58,484 nucleotides of DNA from Cyclobacteriaceae bacterium (GCA_019638285.1 JAHBUB010000019.1:1-58484); one strand, 5' to 3'; shown: positions 41,802-50,736, counted from the first letter of the stretch. Translations and numbers: made by a program. The notes: generated by a model from the sequence alone, not told the origin.

Positions 41802-42188
41802 ATGATTGAACAAATCAAAACATTTAAAGGCAATTCGCTGGCCATTGAAGTAATAGATGGCTTTACAAAAACAGATGGAAAACTAGCCCAAAAGTTCTTT
41901 AAGGAGAAAATTGATCAGGGGAATGACCATGTCAATGTGCTGGTAAAACTTGATGAAATGAAAATAAGTCGTAGCAGTACGAAAGCATTTATGCAAGACA
42001 TGATATTTGCTTTAAGAAATTACAAGCACATGGGCAATTTCGCTATCGTGGCACATTCCAAAATCATAAAAGCCCTGGTACCTATTGACAAATTTTTCTT
42101 TGAAAGATTGCAAAAAGGGTATGAAGAGCGATACTTCGATATTTCGCAATTGGATAAAGCCATTGAATTCATTAACACGGATAAGTAG
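41802..42188 (+). CDS. SpoIIAA-like STAS-fold protein
   Basis: A 128-residue protein matching the SpoIIAA-like group: an N-terminal strand (Asn-Ser-Leu-Ala-Ile-Glu-Val), a helix, the central strand Val-Asn-Val-Leu-Val-Lys-Leu-Asp-Glu-Met, a helix and Phe-Ala-Ile-Val-Ala-His-Ser-Lys. The usual anti-sigma-antagonist phosphorylation serine is not obvious. Members of this group often bind lipids or stand alone. It begins just downstream of repeat copy 6. Confidence 0.75.
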   Translation: MIEQIKTFKGNSLAIEVIDGFTKTDGKLAQKFFKEKIDQGNDHVNVLVKLDEMKISRSSTKAFMQDMIFALRNYKHMGNFAIVAHSKIIKALVPIDKFFFERLQKGYEERYFDISQLDKAIEFINTDK

Positions 42189-42228
42189 CAACTGACTACA
42201 ACAGTGTATCCGATATGATCCTATTAAT

Positions 42229-42355
42229 GGGCAAACCAATCGGAATAGAGTTAAAAATAAATCGGGCTTCAGAGTCGTTTATAAAGAACGCTGAAGCCCG
42301 ATAAGCAGAAGGAGGACTAATAGCTCCTCACTCAGTTTTTACAAACTTAAAAGGA
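42229..42355. repeat. 127-bp direct repeat, left copy, with stem-loop
   Basis: The same sequence recurs at 43616-43742, so the two copies bracket the beta-propeller lipoprotein gene. It contains a perfect 12-bp stem ATCGGGCTTCAG / CTGAAGCCCGAT (42261-42302) with an 18-base loop, then GAAGGAGGACTAATAGCTCC and CTCACTCAGTTTTTACAAAC. It continues directly into promoter-proximal module copy 7. Confidence 0.8.
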
Positions 42356-42369
42356 AAATACAGAAAGCG

Positions 42370-42400
42370 TTACTTTGGTGATGATTTAAGCAAAATGACA
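42370..42400 (+). repeat. Promoter-proximal repeat module, copy 7 (contains a start codon)
   Basis: TTACTTTGGTGATGATTTAA followed by GCAAAATGAC. The ATG of the downstream lipoprotein gene (42395) lies inside this copy, at the place where other copies read GGTGG. Confidence 0.6.
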
Positions 42401-43576
42401 CATACCACATCAATTGGCGTTAGCCGCAATCCAAACAAAAATAAAAAAGCGTTAAAACACTTTTTTGTACTATTTATAATTATTGGAATTATCGGAGCAG
42501 GATGCGAGAAAGATTCTAATGAGCTCATGCCATCAAGTGAATTCGTAATGCATAAATTAATTGACAATGGTGGTAGAGTCGCATGGTATAAAGGAAGTTC
42601 GCACTCAAAGATATTATTCGATAAAATAACTGACCCATCAACAAGGAATACAGATCTGTTTATAATAAATGCTGACGGCTCTGATGCCCAATGTTTAACA
42701 TGCGAATTACCAAATATTACTGGAAGGTTTGTAGGGCAACCCGAATGGCATCCAGATGGCATTCATTGTATTATTCAAGTTGAAAATAGTAATTCAAAAC
42801 ATACACAGTTTGAACATATGGCATGGGGCTTTAATAATGACCTTTGGCTTTTAAATACACAAACCTTAGCAGCAGAAAAAGTATTTGAGACTGATTTGAA
42901 TAATGCCGCATTACATGCTCACTTTAATAATGATGGATCTAAATTATTATTCGCTAATAGAATTCCCACTGGAAACATTATTCCGTCTCTTATTGGAATA
43001 ACTCCAGGAGGTGAAAATCATTGGGATGGTTGGGGAATGCACATTGCTGATTTCGATATGTCTCAGGTAAATACCAATAAATTATCCAATCACATATTAC
43101 TCAAGCCTAATGGCACTGGATTTTATGAGACTCACAGCATAGAGGATAAATTAACGTATTCATATACGCCAAACGGGCAAGGTTATGTTGATGATTGCTA
43201 TCAATCTGATCTAGATGGAAATAATATTGTAAACTTGATAAATAGAACTTCAAGTTGGGAAGAGCACGCCAGCTTTTCTCCTTCAAAGAATAATTTTATA
43301 TTTATTTCAAGTAGACACGACAATTCATGGAATTATCCCGGAAGTACTCCCAATGAATTGAGCACAGAACTATATATTAAAAATATGATCAGTGGAGAAA
43401 TTCAACAATTAACAAAGTTCAACGAAAACTCTACAGATTTTAGAATCTTAACATCAGATTTTGATTGGAATAAAGAAGGAGATAAGGTGGTTTTCTTAGT
43501 GGCTAAAATACCCAAATCCAACCCAAGTCTTTATGTCAATGAAATTTGGGAAATCGAATTCAATGAACCACAATAA
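42395..43576 (+). CDS. Beta-propeller (PD40/TolB-like) lipoprotein
   Basis: A 393-residue exported lipoprotein. A positively charged N-terminus precedes a hydrophobic stretch and lipobox (Ile-Ile-Gly-Ala-Gly-Cys, Cys at about 37). The remainder contains repeating propeller blades: Asp-Leu-Phe-Ile-Ile-Asn-Ala-Asp-Gly-Ser-Asp, Pro-Glu-Trp-His-Pro-Asp-Gly, Phe-Asn-Asn-Asp-Gly-Ser-Lys-Leu-Leu, Ser-Asp-Leu-Asp-Gly-Asn-Asn, Ala-Ser-Phe-Ser-Pro. No other in-frame ATG, GTG or TTG exists before the lipobox, so the ATG in the repeat appears to be the real start. Ligand unknown. It is flanked by the two 127-bp direct repeats. Confidence 0.8.
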   Translation: MTHTTSIGVSRNPNKNKKALKHFFVLFIIIGIIGAGCEKDSNELMPSSEFVMHKLIDNGGRVAWYKGSSHSKILFDKITDPSTRNTDLFIINADGSDAQCLTCELPNITGRFVGQPEWHPDGIHCIIQVENSNSKHTQFEHMAWGFNNDLWLLNTQTLAAEKVFETDLNNAALHAHFNNDGSKLLFANRIPTGNIIPSLIGITPGGENHWDGWGMHIADFDMSQVNTNKLSNHILLKPNGTGFYETHSIEDKLTYSYTPNGQGYVDDCYQSDLDGNNIVNLINRTSSWEEHASFSPSKNNFIFISSRHDNSWNYPGSTPNELSTELYIKNMISGEIQQLTKFNENSTDFRILTSDFDWNKEGDKVVFLVAKIPKSNPSLYVNEIWEIEFNEPQ

Positions 43577-43615
43577 CGATGGCTGACATTCTGTAAACCT
43601 CATGGCAGGGTTTCT

Positions 43616-43742
43616 GGCAAGCCGAACAAAATAGGATTAAAAATAAATCAGGCTTCAGAATCGCTTACAAAGAACCCTGAAGCCTGACAAGCAGAAGGAG
43701 GACTAAATAGTTCCTCACTCAGTTTTTCAAAACTTAAAAGGA
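43616..43742. repeat. 127-bp direct repeat, right copy, with covarying stem-loop
   Basis: Homologous to 42229-42355. The stem is TCAGGCTTCAG / CTGAAGCCTGA (43648-43687) with an 18-base loop, the same loop length as the left copy. One base pair differs on both sides together (G-C in the left copy, A-T here), so pairing is preserved. Homology ends at CTTAAAAGGA, where a terminator hairpin begins. Confidence 0.8.
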
Positions 43743-43769
43743 ATCCGTGGCGATTGTACCACAGATTCC
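43740..43769. terminator. Hairpin between convergent genes
   Basis: GGAATCCGTGG / CCACAGATTCC with an 8-base loop and one mismatch, between the lipoprotein gene and the convergent M13 peptidase gene. CCCTTTCT follows on the plus strand, so the T run is weak. Confidence 0.55.
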
Positions 43770-43793
43770 CTTTCTGAATTTCTACCCTATCTC

Positions 43794-45812
43794 TTACCAA
43801 ACGGTAATCCTTTCGCCTTCGGGTTTATACATCTTATCCCCAGGCTGTAGATCAAATGCATTGTAGAATGGCGTAAAGTTCATCAACGGTCCGTTCACAC
43901 GCCACTTGGCAGGTGAGTGTGGATTGGTGTTCACGTACATGCGCATAAATTCGTCCCGTGTTTTTACGCGCCATATTCTTGCTATGGAGATAAAGAAACG
44001 TTGATCGGGCGTAAAGCCATCTAGTTTTGTAGTATCTTTTCCTTGTGCTGTCAATTTAAAGGCATCATAGGCAATGGCCACCCCTGCAATATCTGCGGTG
44101 TTTTCGCCTACGGTTAAGGCGCCTTTTACATGCACTGAATCGAGTACGGTAAACGAATTGTACTGATCAATCACCTGCTGTGTTCTCGCTTTGAATTTAG
44201 CAAAGTCATCTTTTGTCCACCAGTTAGTTACGTTGCCATCCTTATCATACTGTGCTCCCTGGTCATCAAACGAGTGAGTGATCTCATGGCCAATCACCAT
44301 ACCAATACCGCCATAGTTAAGCGCGTCATCGGCATTCAAGTCAAAGTAAGGTGGTTGTAAAATACCGGCAGGGAAAACAATTTCATTTAGCGGAGGATTA
44401 TTGTATGCCGTTACGGTAGGTGGAGTAGTGTGCCACTCAGTTCTATCCACTGGCTGGCCTACCTTAGCAATGTCATAGAGATAATCATTTTTATTGGCTG
44501 ATAAACGGTTTTCAAAATAAGCGTCTCTCTTTATTTCCACGTTAGAATAGTCTCTCCATTTATCAGGGTATCCAATTTTCTCAGTGAAGGCGTGCAGTTT
44601 TTCTTTTGCTTTTGTTTTGGTAGAATCGCTCATCCAATCCAAATTGGTAATTCGTGTTTCAAATGCCATTTTCAGATTGTCAACCAACACTCTTACACGT
44701 TTTTTGGCGTCTTCCGGAAAATATTTTTTTACATACAACTGCGCCAATGCATGACCAAGTGAACGATCCACTGCTTGTGTCATCTCCTCAGCCCTGGATT
44801 TCTTAACTGCCTGCCCAGTCAGAATTTTTGTGTATTCAAAAGATGCATCCACAAAAGGCTGACTTAAGAAATTGGAGTAGAAGGTAAGTGCATTGGCTTT
44901 CAAATAGATTTTCCAATCATTGATGGAAACCGATTTCAACATGGTATTCAGTTTGTCGTAATATGCAGGTTGTCCTACGTTCACTGAATCCACCTTTACC
45001 CCAAGGTCGCTTACTAAGGTTGTCCAGTTGATATTAGGTTGTTTTTTTGACAGCGCTGCAACCGCTAATTTATTGTAGTTGGCGTTTATATCGCGCAGTT
45101 CAACATTCGTTCTGTGTGCGGAGGCCAATTGTTTTTCTATGTCATAGGTTATCTTTGCGTTTTTCTCAGCGGTAGCAGCATCGGCCCCTGTCAATTCAAA
45201 CAAACTGGTAAGGTATTTTTTGTAAGCATTCTGAATGGAGATTGTGGAAGAATCTGTCTTGAAATAATAATCCCTTTCTGGCAAACCAATGCCGGTTTGA
45301 TAAAACTGAGCAATGTTGATGCTGCTGTGCTTATCATCAGGACCTACATAAAAGCCAATGATAGATCCATCCCCTACTTTTTGTTCCTCCACTGCTACCT
45401 TCAACAATGAGGGTACATCGGTAATTGCATCAATGCGAACCAGAATGGGTTTGATGGGCTCATAGTCACGTTTGTTAATGGCATCCATATCCATACCTGA
45501 GGCATAAAAATCTCCTACCTTTTGTTCGATGCTTCCTGCAGGGCTATTAGTGCTCGAAACGCTGTCCAAAATCCCTTGCAGACGTATGCGCTGCGGGTAA
45601 TTCATAAATGAATAAGAACCTACTCCTGCCTGACTGGCGGGTATCTGCACGGTGTCATACCAGATGCTGTTTGCGTAAGCAAAAAAATCATCTCCTGGAT
45701 TTTTAGTGTTGTCAATGCCGCTTACAACCACATGTTTTGTGTCTGTCTGAGAGGCTTGTTTGCAGGCACCTGCTAATAGCAGTGCCAGGGAAAAGTACAA
45801 TAGTTTTTTCAT
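43794..45812 (-). CDS. M13 family zinc metallopeptidase (neprilysin/PepO-like) lipoprotein
   Basis: A 672-residue exported peptidase. The lipobox is Leu-Leu-Ala-Gly-Ala-Cys (Cys about residue 17), followed by Asn-Pro-Gly-Asp-Asp-Phe-Phe-Ala-Tyr-Ala-Asn, the usual M13 opening. The catalytic site is intact: Val-Ile-Gly-His-Glu-Ile-Thr-His and Gly-Glu-Asn-Thr-Ala-Asp. The end matches the family except that the final Cys-x-Val-Trp reads Ile-Thr-Val-Trp, as in many bacterial members. The start at 45812 (Met-Lys-Lys-Leu-Leu-Tyr) is preferred over an in-frame codon 42 bases upstream. Confidence 0.93.
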   Translation of the reverse strand: MKKLLYFSLALLLAGACKQASQTDTKHVVVSGIDNTKNPGDDFFAYANSIWYDTVQIPASQAGVGSYSFMNYPQRIRLQGILDSVSSTNSPAGSIEQKVGDFYASGMDMDAINKRDYEPIKPILVRIDAITDVPSLLKVAVEEQKVGDGSIIGFYVGPDDKHSSINIAQFYQTGIGLPERDYYFKTDSSTISIQNAYKKYLTSLFELTGADAATAEKNAKITYDIEKQLASAHRTNVELRDINANYNKLAVAALSKKQPNINWTTLVSDLGVKVDSVNVGQPAYYDKLNTMLKSVSINDWKIYLKANALTFYSNFLSQPFVDASFEYTKILTGQAVKKSRAEEMTQAVDRSLGHALAQLYVKKYFPEDAKKRVRVLVDNLKMAFETRITNLDWMSDSTKTKAKEKLHAFTEKIGYPDKWRDYSNVEIKRDAYFENRLSANKNDYLYDIAKVGQPVDRTEWHTTPPTVTAYNNPPLNEIVFPAGILQPPYFDLNADDALNYGGIGMVIGHEITHSFDDQGAQYDKDGNVTNWWTKDDFAKFKARTQQVIDQYNSFTVLDSVHVKGALTVGENTADIAGVAIAYDAFKLTAQGKDTTKLDGFTPDQRFFISIARIWRVKTRDEFMRMYVNTNPHSPAKWRVNGPLMNFTPFYNAFDLQPGDKMYKPEGERITVW

Positions 45813-46106
45813 AGTTTGGAATTTACTGATACGGGTCAATACACTCAGACTCATTCACCTCAAAGTGAAAAAAGGAATCAGCCTGAATTTGTTTGGGCAA
45901 TTTAATTGAGTGATAAAAATGGTTTTTAATCGGTTATGAAGGACTCCTGTTTACAGCGCCTTCCCAAAGCTAGTAAATAAGTGAGTAATCTTAGGTCCGT
46001 TATTTGATTTGGTTTTAAAAATACCAATCGATGTGTATAACTTTGTTGATAACTAGGGGTCTAACCTTCTCGCATTTACCCAATCATGAGCCCTTCAATA
46101 TTTTAG

Positions 46107-46706
46107 CTAATCTTTTCGGGCTACCAAGCGCACCACGGATGCTTTGCCTGTATGAAAAGCACCTTCCTCCAAGACTACATCCTCTGTATTTGAATAGACA
46201 ATCTTCATGCTTGCGAAATCATCCAGCAGCTGCCCCAAAGAGTAAAGCATATTTACGTCCCTCGGTCCTCCAGATGAATAAGTGAGTTGTTTTTTTGAAA
46301 AAGCTTCGAGAATGATATAGCCTCCCTTATTTAAAGATTGTATACATTGACTGTGAAAATGCTTGCGCAGATCACTTTCAAGATGGACATAGATTAATCC
46401 TATGACATCATAAGTATCAGGCTGAAGCAATATGGTTTGGATATTGGCCAGCTTATACTCCAGCTCCGCATCAAATTGATGCGCTATCGCCAACGCCTTT
46501 TCTCTTGCAGCCTCACTGAAATCAAATGCTTCCACCTGCCAGCCGAGTTGTGCGGCAAACAGGGCATTCCTCCCCTCCCCCTCTGCGGGTAATAAAAGCT
46601 TACCTGATTTGTGTTTTGATAACTGCTCCTGAAAAAAAGCATTGGGCTTAAGTCCATACACTGTATCGTTTGTACTGTATCGCTCGTTCCAAAACTTGCT
46701 GTTCAT
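46107..46706 (-). CDS. Class I SAM-dependent methyltransferase (TehB/thiopurine-type)
   Basis: A 199-residue methyltransferase. Phe-Trp-Asn-Glu-Arg-Tyr near the N-terminus, the SAM loop Leu-Leu-Pro-Ala-Glu-Gly-Glu-Gly-Arg-Asn (about 38-47) and the acidic Ala-Phe-Asp-Phe-Ser (about 60) are typical of the TehB-like group. The canonical Gly-Gly loop is replaced by Ala-Glu-Gly-Glu-Gly, as is common in that group. It overlaps the upstream membrane protein gene by 4 bases, so the two are translationally coupled. Confidence 0.85.
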   Translation of the reverse strand: MNSKFWNERYSTNDTVYGLKPNAFFQEQLSKHKSGKLLLPAEGEGRNALFAAQLGWQVEAFDFSEAAREKALAIAHQFDAELEYKLANIQTILLQPDTYDVIGLIYVHLESDLRKHFHSQCIQSLNKGGYIILEAFSKKQLTYSSGGPRDVNMLYSLGQLLDDFASMKIVYSNTEDVVLEEGAFHTGKASVVRLVARKD

Positions 46707-47281
46707 AAACCTGCTAATAAAACAAATAAGGTCAATGTTATAAATAAAAATGTCGACAACACAAATAGCCGATTGATATCTACCCCATTCCTTGAATGAA
46801 TTTCATAATGCTCCAGTTTCTTTAGTACCGAAAACAAAGCACCGGCCGTAAATAGTATATTCAACGCATAATAGGACAAAAAGATAATGAGTGCCCCAAA
46901 ATTAAAACGATGGATTGCTTCCAGCTCGCCAAGCATTTTATAAACTCCAAAAATCAACATCAACACATGCAGGACAACAATTACCAGCGCCACTTTGATG
47001 TACACCTTCACCGTCTGCAAGTCATCCTCCCTCACATAATATTTAGCCTTCCAAACTACTACAATCAACAGTGCGAGCAGGGCAATAGAAGCCATAAAGC
47101 CGACAGGAATGAAGATACTTTGTGGGTTGTATAAAAACATTACGCTAAGAAGCGTGAGCATGATAAGACCATTGGCAATCAATAATAGTAGAAAGTAGCT
47201 CTTGCGTGCGCTAGATAATTTGCGCTTTTCTTCCAGGCGCACCTGGATCTGCTTTCTCAAATTTACCTGGCTCAAATCCAC
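46703..47281 (-). CDS. Hypothetical five-helix membrane protein
   Basis: A 192-residue protein with an N-terminal amphipathic segment (Arg-Leu-Glu-Glu-Lys-Arg-Lys) and about five hydrophobic helices between residues 28 and 190. No family was recognised. Its stop overlaps the ATG of the methyltransferase gene. Confidence 0.65.
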   Translation of the reverse strand: MDLSQVNLRKQIQVRLEEKRKLSSARKSYFLLLLIANGLIMLTLLSVMFLYNPQSIFIPVGFMASIALLALLIVVVWKAKYYVREDDLQTVKVYIKVALVIVVLHVLMLIFGVYKMLGELEAIHRFNFGALIIFLSYYALNILFTAGALFSVLKKLEHYEIHSRNGVDINRLFVLSTFLFITLTLFVLLAGL

Positions 47282-47539
47282 TTTTTGTTGATAAACAATT
47301 ACATCACGCCTAATGCAGTAGTATCTCGTTTAACGCAAGGCATGGAGGAAAAGTGCCATTTATAAAGGAAATAGCCAGGGCTGGCTCAAAAGCATCATCG
47401 TCCTGGTAATCACCTAATACTTGCAAAATAGAAGGGGATCACCATGCTTCGCTTCGGCAGGCATAGTGCGATGGCAGTTCTGTTTAAATCTTTGAGGCAG
47501 CCTCATTTAGTGCCATCCACCAAATGAAGTCTTTAACAA

Positions 47540-47797
47540 CTATCTTCTTCGAATTTTTCCCTCCCACCAATCGGCTTCCCTTTGCTTTTGAATCTCCCCT
47601 TCATTAAGCATTTTCTGTAAACGGGCGTTTACTTCGCCATGAGAAGTAAGATGATATTGCCCACATTGATCACATTGGTAAACACCCACCGGGTGGCTGC
47701 CTTTGTCATAGTCATATGCAATATGGGCGCCAATCAGCGCTTCTTCGGCCAATTCATAGGTAGCATGGCATCGTTTATAACTGGGACAAGTTTTCAT
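47540..47797 (-). CDS. Small zinc-ribbon-like hypothetical protein
   Basis: An 85-residue protein with Cys-Pro-Ser-Tyr-Lys-Arg-Cys near the N-terminus and Gln-Cys-Asp-Gln-Cys-Gly-Gln-Tyr-His-Leu-Thr at residues about 41-51. Two Cys pairs could bind zinc, in the manner of small proteins seen in Bacteroidota and phages. The C-terminus is a charged helix. Function unknown. The 258-base gap to 47281 holds nothing recognisable. Confidence 0.65.
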   Translation of the reverse strand: MKTCPSYKRCHATYELAEEALIGAHIAYDYDKGSHPVGVYQCDQCGQYHLTSHGEVNARLQKMLNEGEIQKQREADWWEGKIRRR

Positions 47798-47888
47798 GTA
47801 TGTGATTGAAAAATCGTGGATTATCTCTTCCTAACAATCCTTAAACATATTTAATTCTAAAATATTATCAAGGGTTAACCAGAGAACG

Positions 47889-49283
47889 CTATTTCATTAA
47901 ATCCTTTTTGAAGGAAGTGCTGGCTGTTTGATACCAACTAATGGCATCGTAATATAATGTAGTGTCAATTTTTGAATACTCAATTTGTTGGTCCCCCTCC
48001 AGTGTAAAATACTTTATCACTTTCTGAGGCATTAAAACCATTAACTTATTTCCCTGCAAATACCCCAGACTTTGATAGGTACTTACAAATGCTCTCTCTC
48101 TTCCCCGCTCAAGGTGGGCCATGTCATAACCAAAAAATTTGCTTTTATAACTGAAGTTGAGCATCCCCAAAATTGTGGGACCAACATCAATCTGACTCAT
48201 TAGTTGATCCTCAATCTCTGGGGCAATAAATCCTGGTGAGTACACCAGCATAGGAATGTGATATTTGTTAACAGGTAGTTCCGTCATCCCTGCACTGGAT
48301 GCACAATGGTCGGCCACTATAATCAACAACGTATTTTTAAACCATGGCTTTTTAGCGATTTGTTTTACGAATTGTCCGATGGCATAATCTGTATATTTCA
48401 CCGCTCCATCTCTTCCTGTATGGGACGGGATATCAATCCTGCCATCAGGATAGGTGTAGGGGCGATGGTTAGATGTGGTCATAATTTGTGCAAATACAGG
48501 CTTGCCTTTTGCTAATGTTTTTTCTATTTCGCGTGTAGCCAGATCAAATAAGTTTTCATCCGCCACACCCCAAATATTTTCATAATCAATTTCATCTTTC
48601 TTTAACTCAGCCCGGTCTACCACTTCATAGCTGTTGTGAGAAAAGAAATAATTCATGTTGTCAAAATAACCGTACCCTCCATAGATATACTTACTTTCAT
48701 ATCCTTTTTCTTTGAATACTTTTCCCATAGTAAATAAATTCTCATTGCCTGGTCGTCTAACAATCGATTGTCCCGGTGCTGGTGGAACACAAAGTGAAAG
48801 TGCTTCGAGTCCTCGCACGGTGCGTGTTCCAGTTGCATATAGATGGGTATAAAGTCGGCTTTGCAATGCCAAAGAATCAAGGAAAGGAGTAATATTTTTT
48901 TCATTGCCAAAATACTTCATAAAGTCAGCACTGAAACTTTCTACACTAATCAATATAACATTCTTTCTCATTTCCGGCCCTTCTGCATTGATAGTTCTCT
49001 CAATAGACAGTGGAGAAGAATCCACAAAATGTGATTCTTTTGTTTTTAGTAATAGACGCACTTGTTTAAAGGCGCTGTCCTCATCTATTCTATTATAGAA
49101 TTGATCATAATCAAGTTCATTATTTAAATATGCAGCAAACAACTCATAAAGTCCATTGCCTGCCAGCTCATTGGCCAAGGTTGATTTGCTGAAGCGATGG
49201 GACTTTGTATTTACCAACAAATAGGATAAGATAGGCAGCGTGATAATCGCCAAAAACCAAATCGTTCTTCTTTTAAATGACAT
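47889..49283 (-). CDS. LTA-synthase-family phosphoglycerol/phosphoethanolamine transferase, catalytic part
   Basis: A 464-residue sulfatase-fold part. It starts with a membrane helix (Ile-Trp-Phe-Leu-Ala-Ile-Ile-Thr-Leu-Pro-Ile-Leu) and then the extracytoplasmic catalytic domain: Ile-Leu-Ile-Ser-Val-Glu-Ser-Phe (metal Glu), the Thr nucleophile in Ala-Thr-Gly-Thr-Arg-Thr-Val-Arg-Gly, Thr-Ser-Asn-His-Arg-Pro, and Val-Ala-Asp-His-Cys. The upstream reading frame at 49296-49805 is the missing N-terminal membrane part, in the same frame and separated only by TAG and three codons. Together they give the normal length of about 638 residues. Restart at the ATG 49283 is possible. Confidence 0.85.
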   Translation of the reverse strand: MSFKRRTIWFLAIITLPILSYLLVNTKSHRFSKSTLANELAGNGLYELFAAYLNNELDYDQFYNRIDEDSAFKQVRLLLKTKESHFVDSSPLSIERTINAEGPEMRKNVILISVESFSADFMKYFGNEKNITPFLDSLALQSRLYTHLYATGTRTVRGLEALSLCVPPAPGQSIVRRPGNENLFTMGKVFKEKGYESKYIYGGYGYFDNMNYFFSHNSYEVVDRAELKKDEIDYENIWGVADENLFDLATREIEKTLAKGKPVFAQIMTTSNHRPYTYPDGRIDIPSHTGRDGAVKYTDYAIGQFVKQIAKKPWFKNTLLIIVADHCASSAGMTELPVNKYHIPMLVYSPGFIAPEIEDQLMSQIDVGPTILGMLNFSYKSKFFGYDMAHLERGRERAFVSTYQSLGYLQGNKLMVLMPQKVIKYFTLEGDQQIEYSKIDTTLYYDAISWYQTASTSFKKDLMK

Positions 49284-49295
49284 AAGAGCGCAGTG

Positions 49296-49805
49296 CTAAT
49301 GAGTGGTCCATGAACGAAATCGATAAGCAATAAAGACCGAGCACCCCAAGGCCCCAGCGATGTACCACTCAATGGGATACGATTGACGTATGTTTCCAAT
49401 AACCTCCGTAGTGTATACCAGATAATCAACTGCGATAAAGTTGAATCTGGTAGTGAACTCTTCCCAGAAGAACCATTCTGAAAATGAATTGAAAATCAAT
49501 AAAAAAGTAAAAAAGAACAAAATGAAATTAAGAACATACCTGTGCCACCGTTTGTTAAATATCCTCTCAGGGCAAAGCCATAAGTAGAGCAGCACTGGGA
49601 TAATAAAGTAGGTAGCATTGATAAGATCAAAAAAGAACCCCATGAAAAATACGCCTAGGATGGTCGGGATTGACAATTCATGAATTCCATCAGAAGAGAT
49701 AAACAAGAACAACCGCGTAAAAAATGAAATACCAACCACTAGTAAAGTGATGAGTAACAATAATCCGTACCGATGATGCTTAACCTTTTCGAAAAATAAT
49801 TTCAT
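49296..49805 (-). pseudogene. N-terminal membrane part of the LTA-synthase-type protein, cut by an in-frame TAG
   Basis: A 169-residue piece with four predicted membrane helices (Leu-Leu-Leu-Ile-Thr-Leu-Leu-Val-Val-Gly, a long segment at about 48-75, about 90-112 and about 147-165) that match the N-terminal domain of Bacteroidota LtaS-like proteins. It ends His-TAG. The following codons CAC TGC GCT CTT ATG run into the catalytic part without any frame change. A single C-to-T change (CAG to TAG) would explain the stop. Whether it is a true nonsense mutation, a read error or a tolerated split is not decidable here. Confidence 0.75.
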
Positions 49806-50030
49806 TTATAATTCCGGATGGTCTAATTCTCTTCCACCTCATTCCCCCGAACACAATATTTAACCCAAAAGTTGATTTTTCCTTATATATAAATATATAA
49901 ATTCTAAGGAGCTCAAATCACCTAAATATCCACTGGTTTGTCAGTAAGGCTGAGTAAGTGAAACTTCGGCTAACTACTTGCAACTCTTTGTCATAGTTGG
50001 CACCTTAGCAAATTCAAATCGACAACCTCC

Positions 50031-50651
50031 ATGGTATTAACCTATTGGATCATTGGTATTACTGCTGTAGTGAGCTGGTATTCATTCGACAGGCCGGAAG
50101 TGCTCGGCAAGCTCTTATTAAACCCTTACAAGGTTTCTAAAAACAAAGAATATTACCGGCTTATCACTAGCGGGTTTGTTCATGCCAATTTTTCACACCT
50201 CCTGTGGAACATGTTCTCATTTTACTTTTTTGGACAGGTAGTGGAATATTATTTCAATTACCTATTTGGCACAGCAGGCCCTATCTTGTTTATCGTACTC
50301 TACGTGTTGGCCATCATTATCTCCGACCTTCCCTCTTGTTTTAATCACAAAGACAACCCCAAGTATAACTCTCTGGGTGCGTCCGGAGGGGTTGCAGCCA
50401 TCATTTTTGCATCTATTCTTTTTCAACCGCTGCAAAACATATGCCTTTATGGCATTCTGTGTTTCCCAGGATTTATTTTCGGAATTGCCTATATCATTGG
50501 CTCGTATTATTATGGAAAAAGGGGAAAGGACAATATCAATCACGCGGCCCACATTTACGGAGCTTTGGTAGGCATTGTTTTTTGTATCCTCCTTTATCCT
50601 CGTTCTGTGATACTATTTATTGATCAAATTAAAGAATGGCGTATTTTCTGA
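50031..50651 (+). CDS. Rhomboid family intramembrane serine protease
   Basis: A 206-residue protein with about six membrane helices. The catalytic serine is in Gly-Ala-Ser-Gly-Gly-Val (about residue 120) and the histidine in His-Ala-Ala-His-Ile-Tyr-Gly-Ala (about 176). His-Ala-Asn-Phe-Ser-His-Leu-Leu-Trp-Asn-Met on helix 2 is characteristic of the family. It cleaves transmembrane segments of unknown partners. FKBP gene lies 85 bases downstream on the same strand. Confidence 0.9.
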   Translation: MVLTYWIIGITAVVSWYSFDRPEVLGKLLLNPYKVSKNKEYYRLITSGFVHANFSHLLWNMFSFYFFGQVVEYYFNYLFGTAGPILFIVLYVLAIIISDLPSCFNHKDNPKYNSLGASGGVAAIIFASILFQPLQNICLYGILCFPGFIFGIAYIIGSYYYGKRGKDNINHAAHIYGALVGIVFCILLYPRSVILFIDQIKEWRIF

Positions 50652-50736
50652 TGGGTATTGCCCGAATTTATCCTTCTTCCCCCTGTTAATTATAGATAGT
50701 ATTTCGTTTCTTGCGCCTCGTTTTAAACTGAAAATC

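Noticed and set aside
31400-43800. Integron gene-cassette array (co-directional small genes separated by repeats).
   Set aside because: No integrase gene in the window, the repeats do not carry consistent attC boxes, and only one palindrome (33513-33604) has an attC-like shape. REP/MITE-like repeats fit better.
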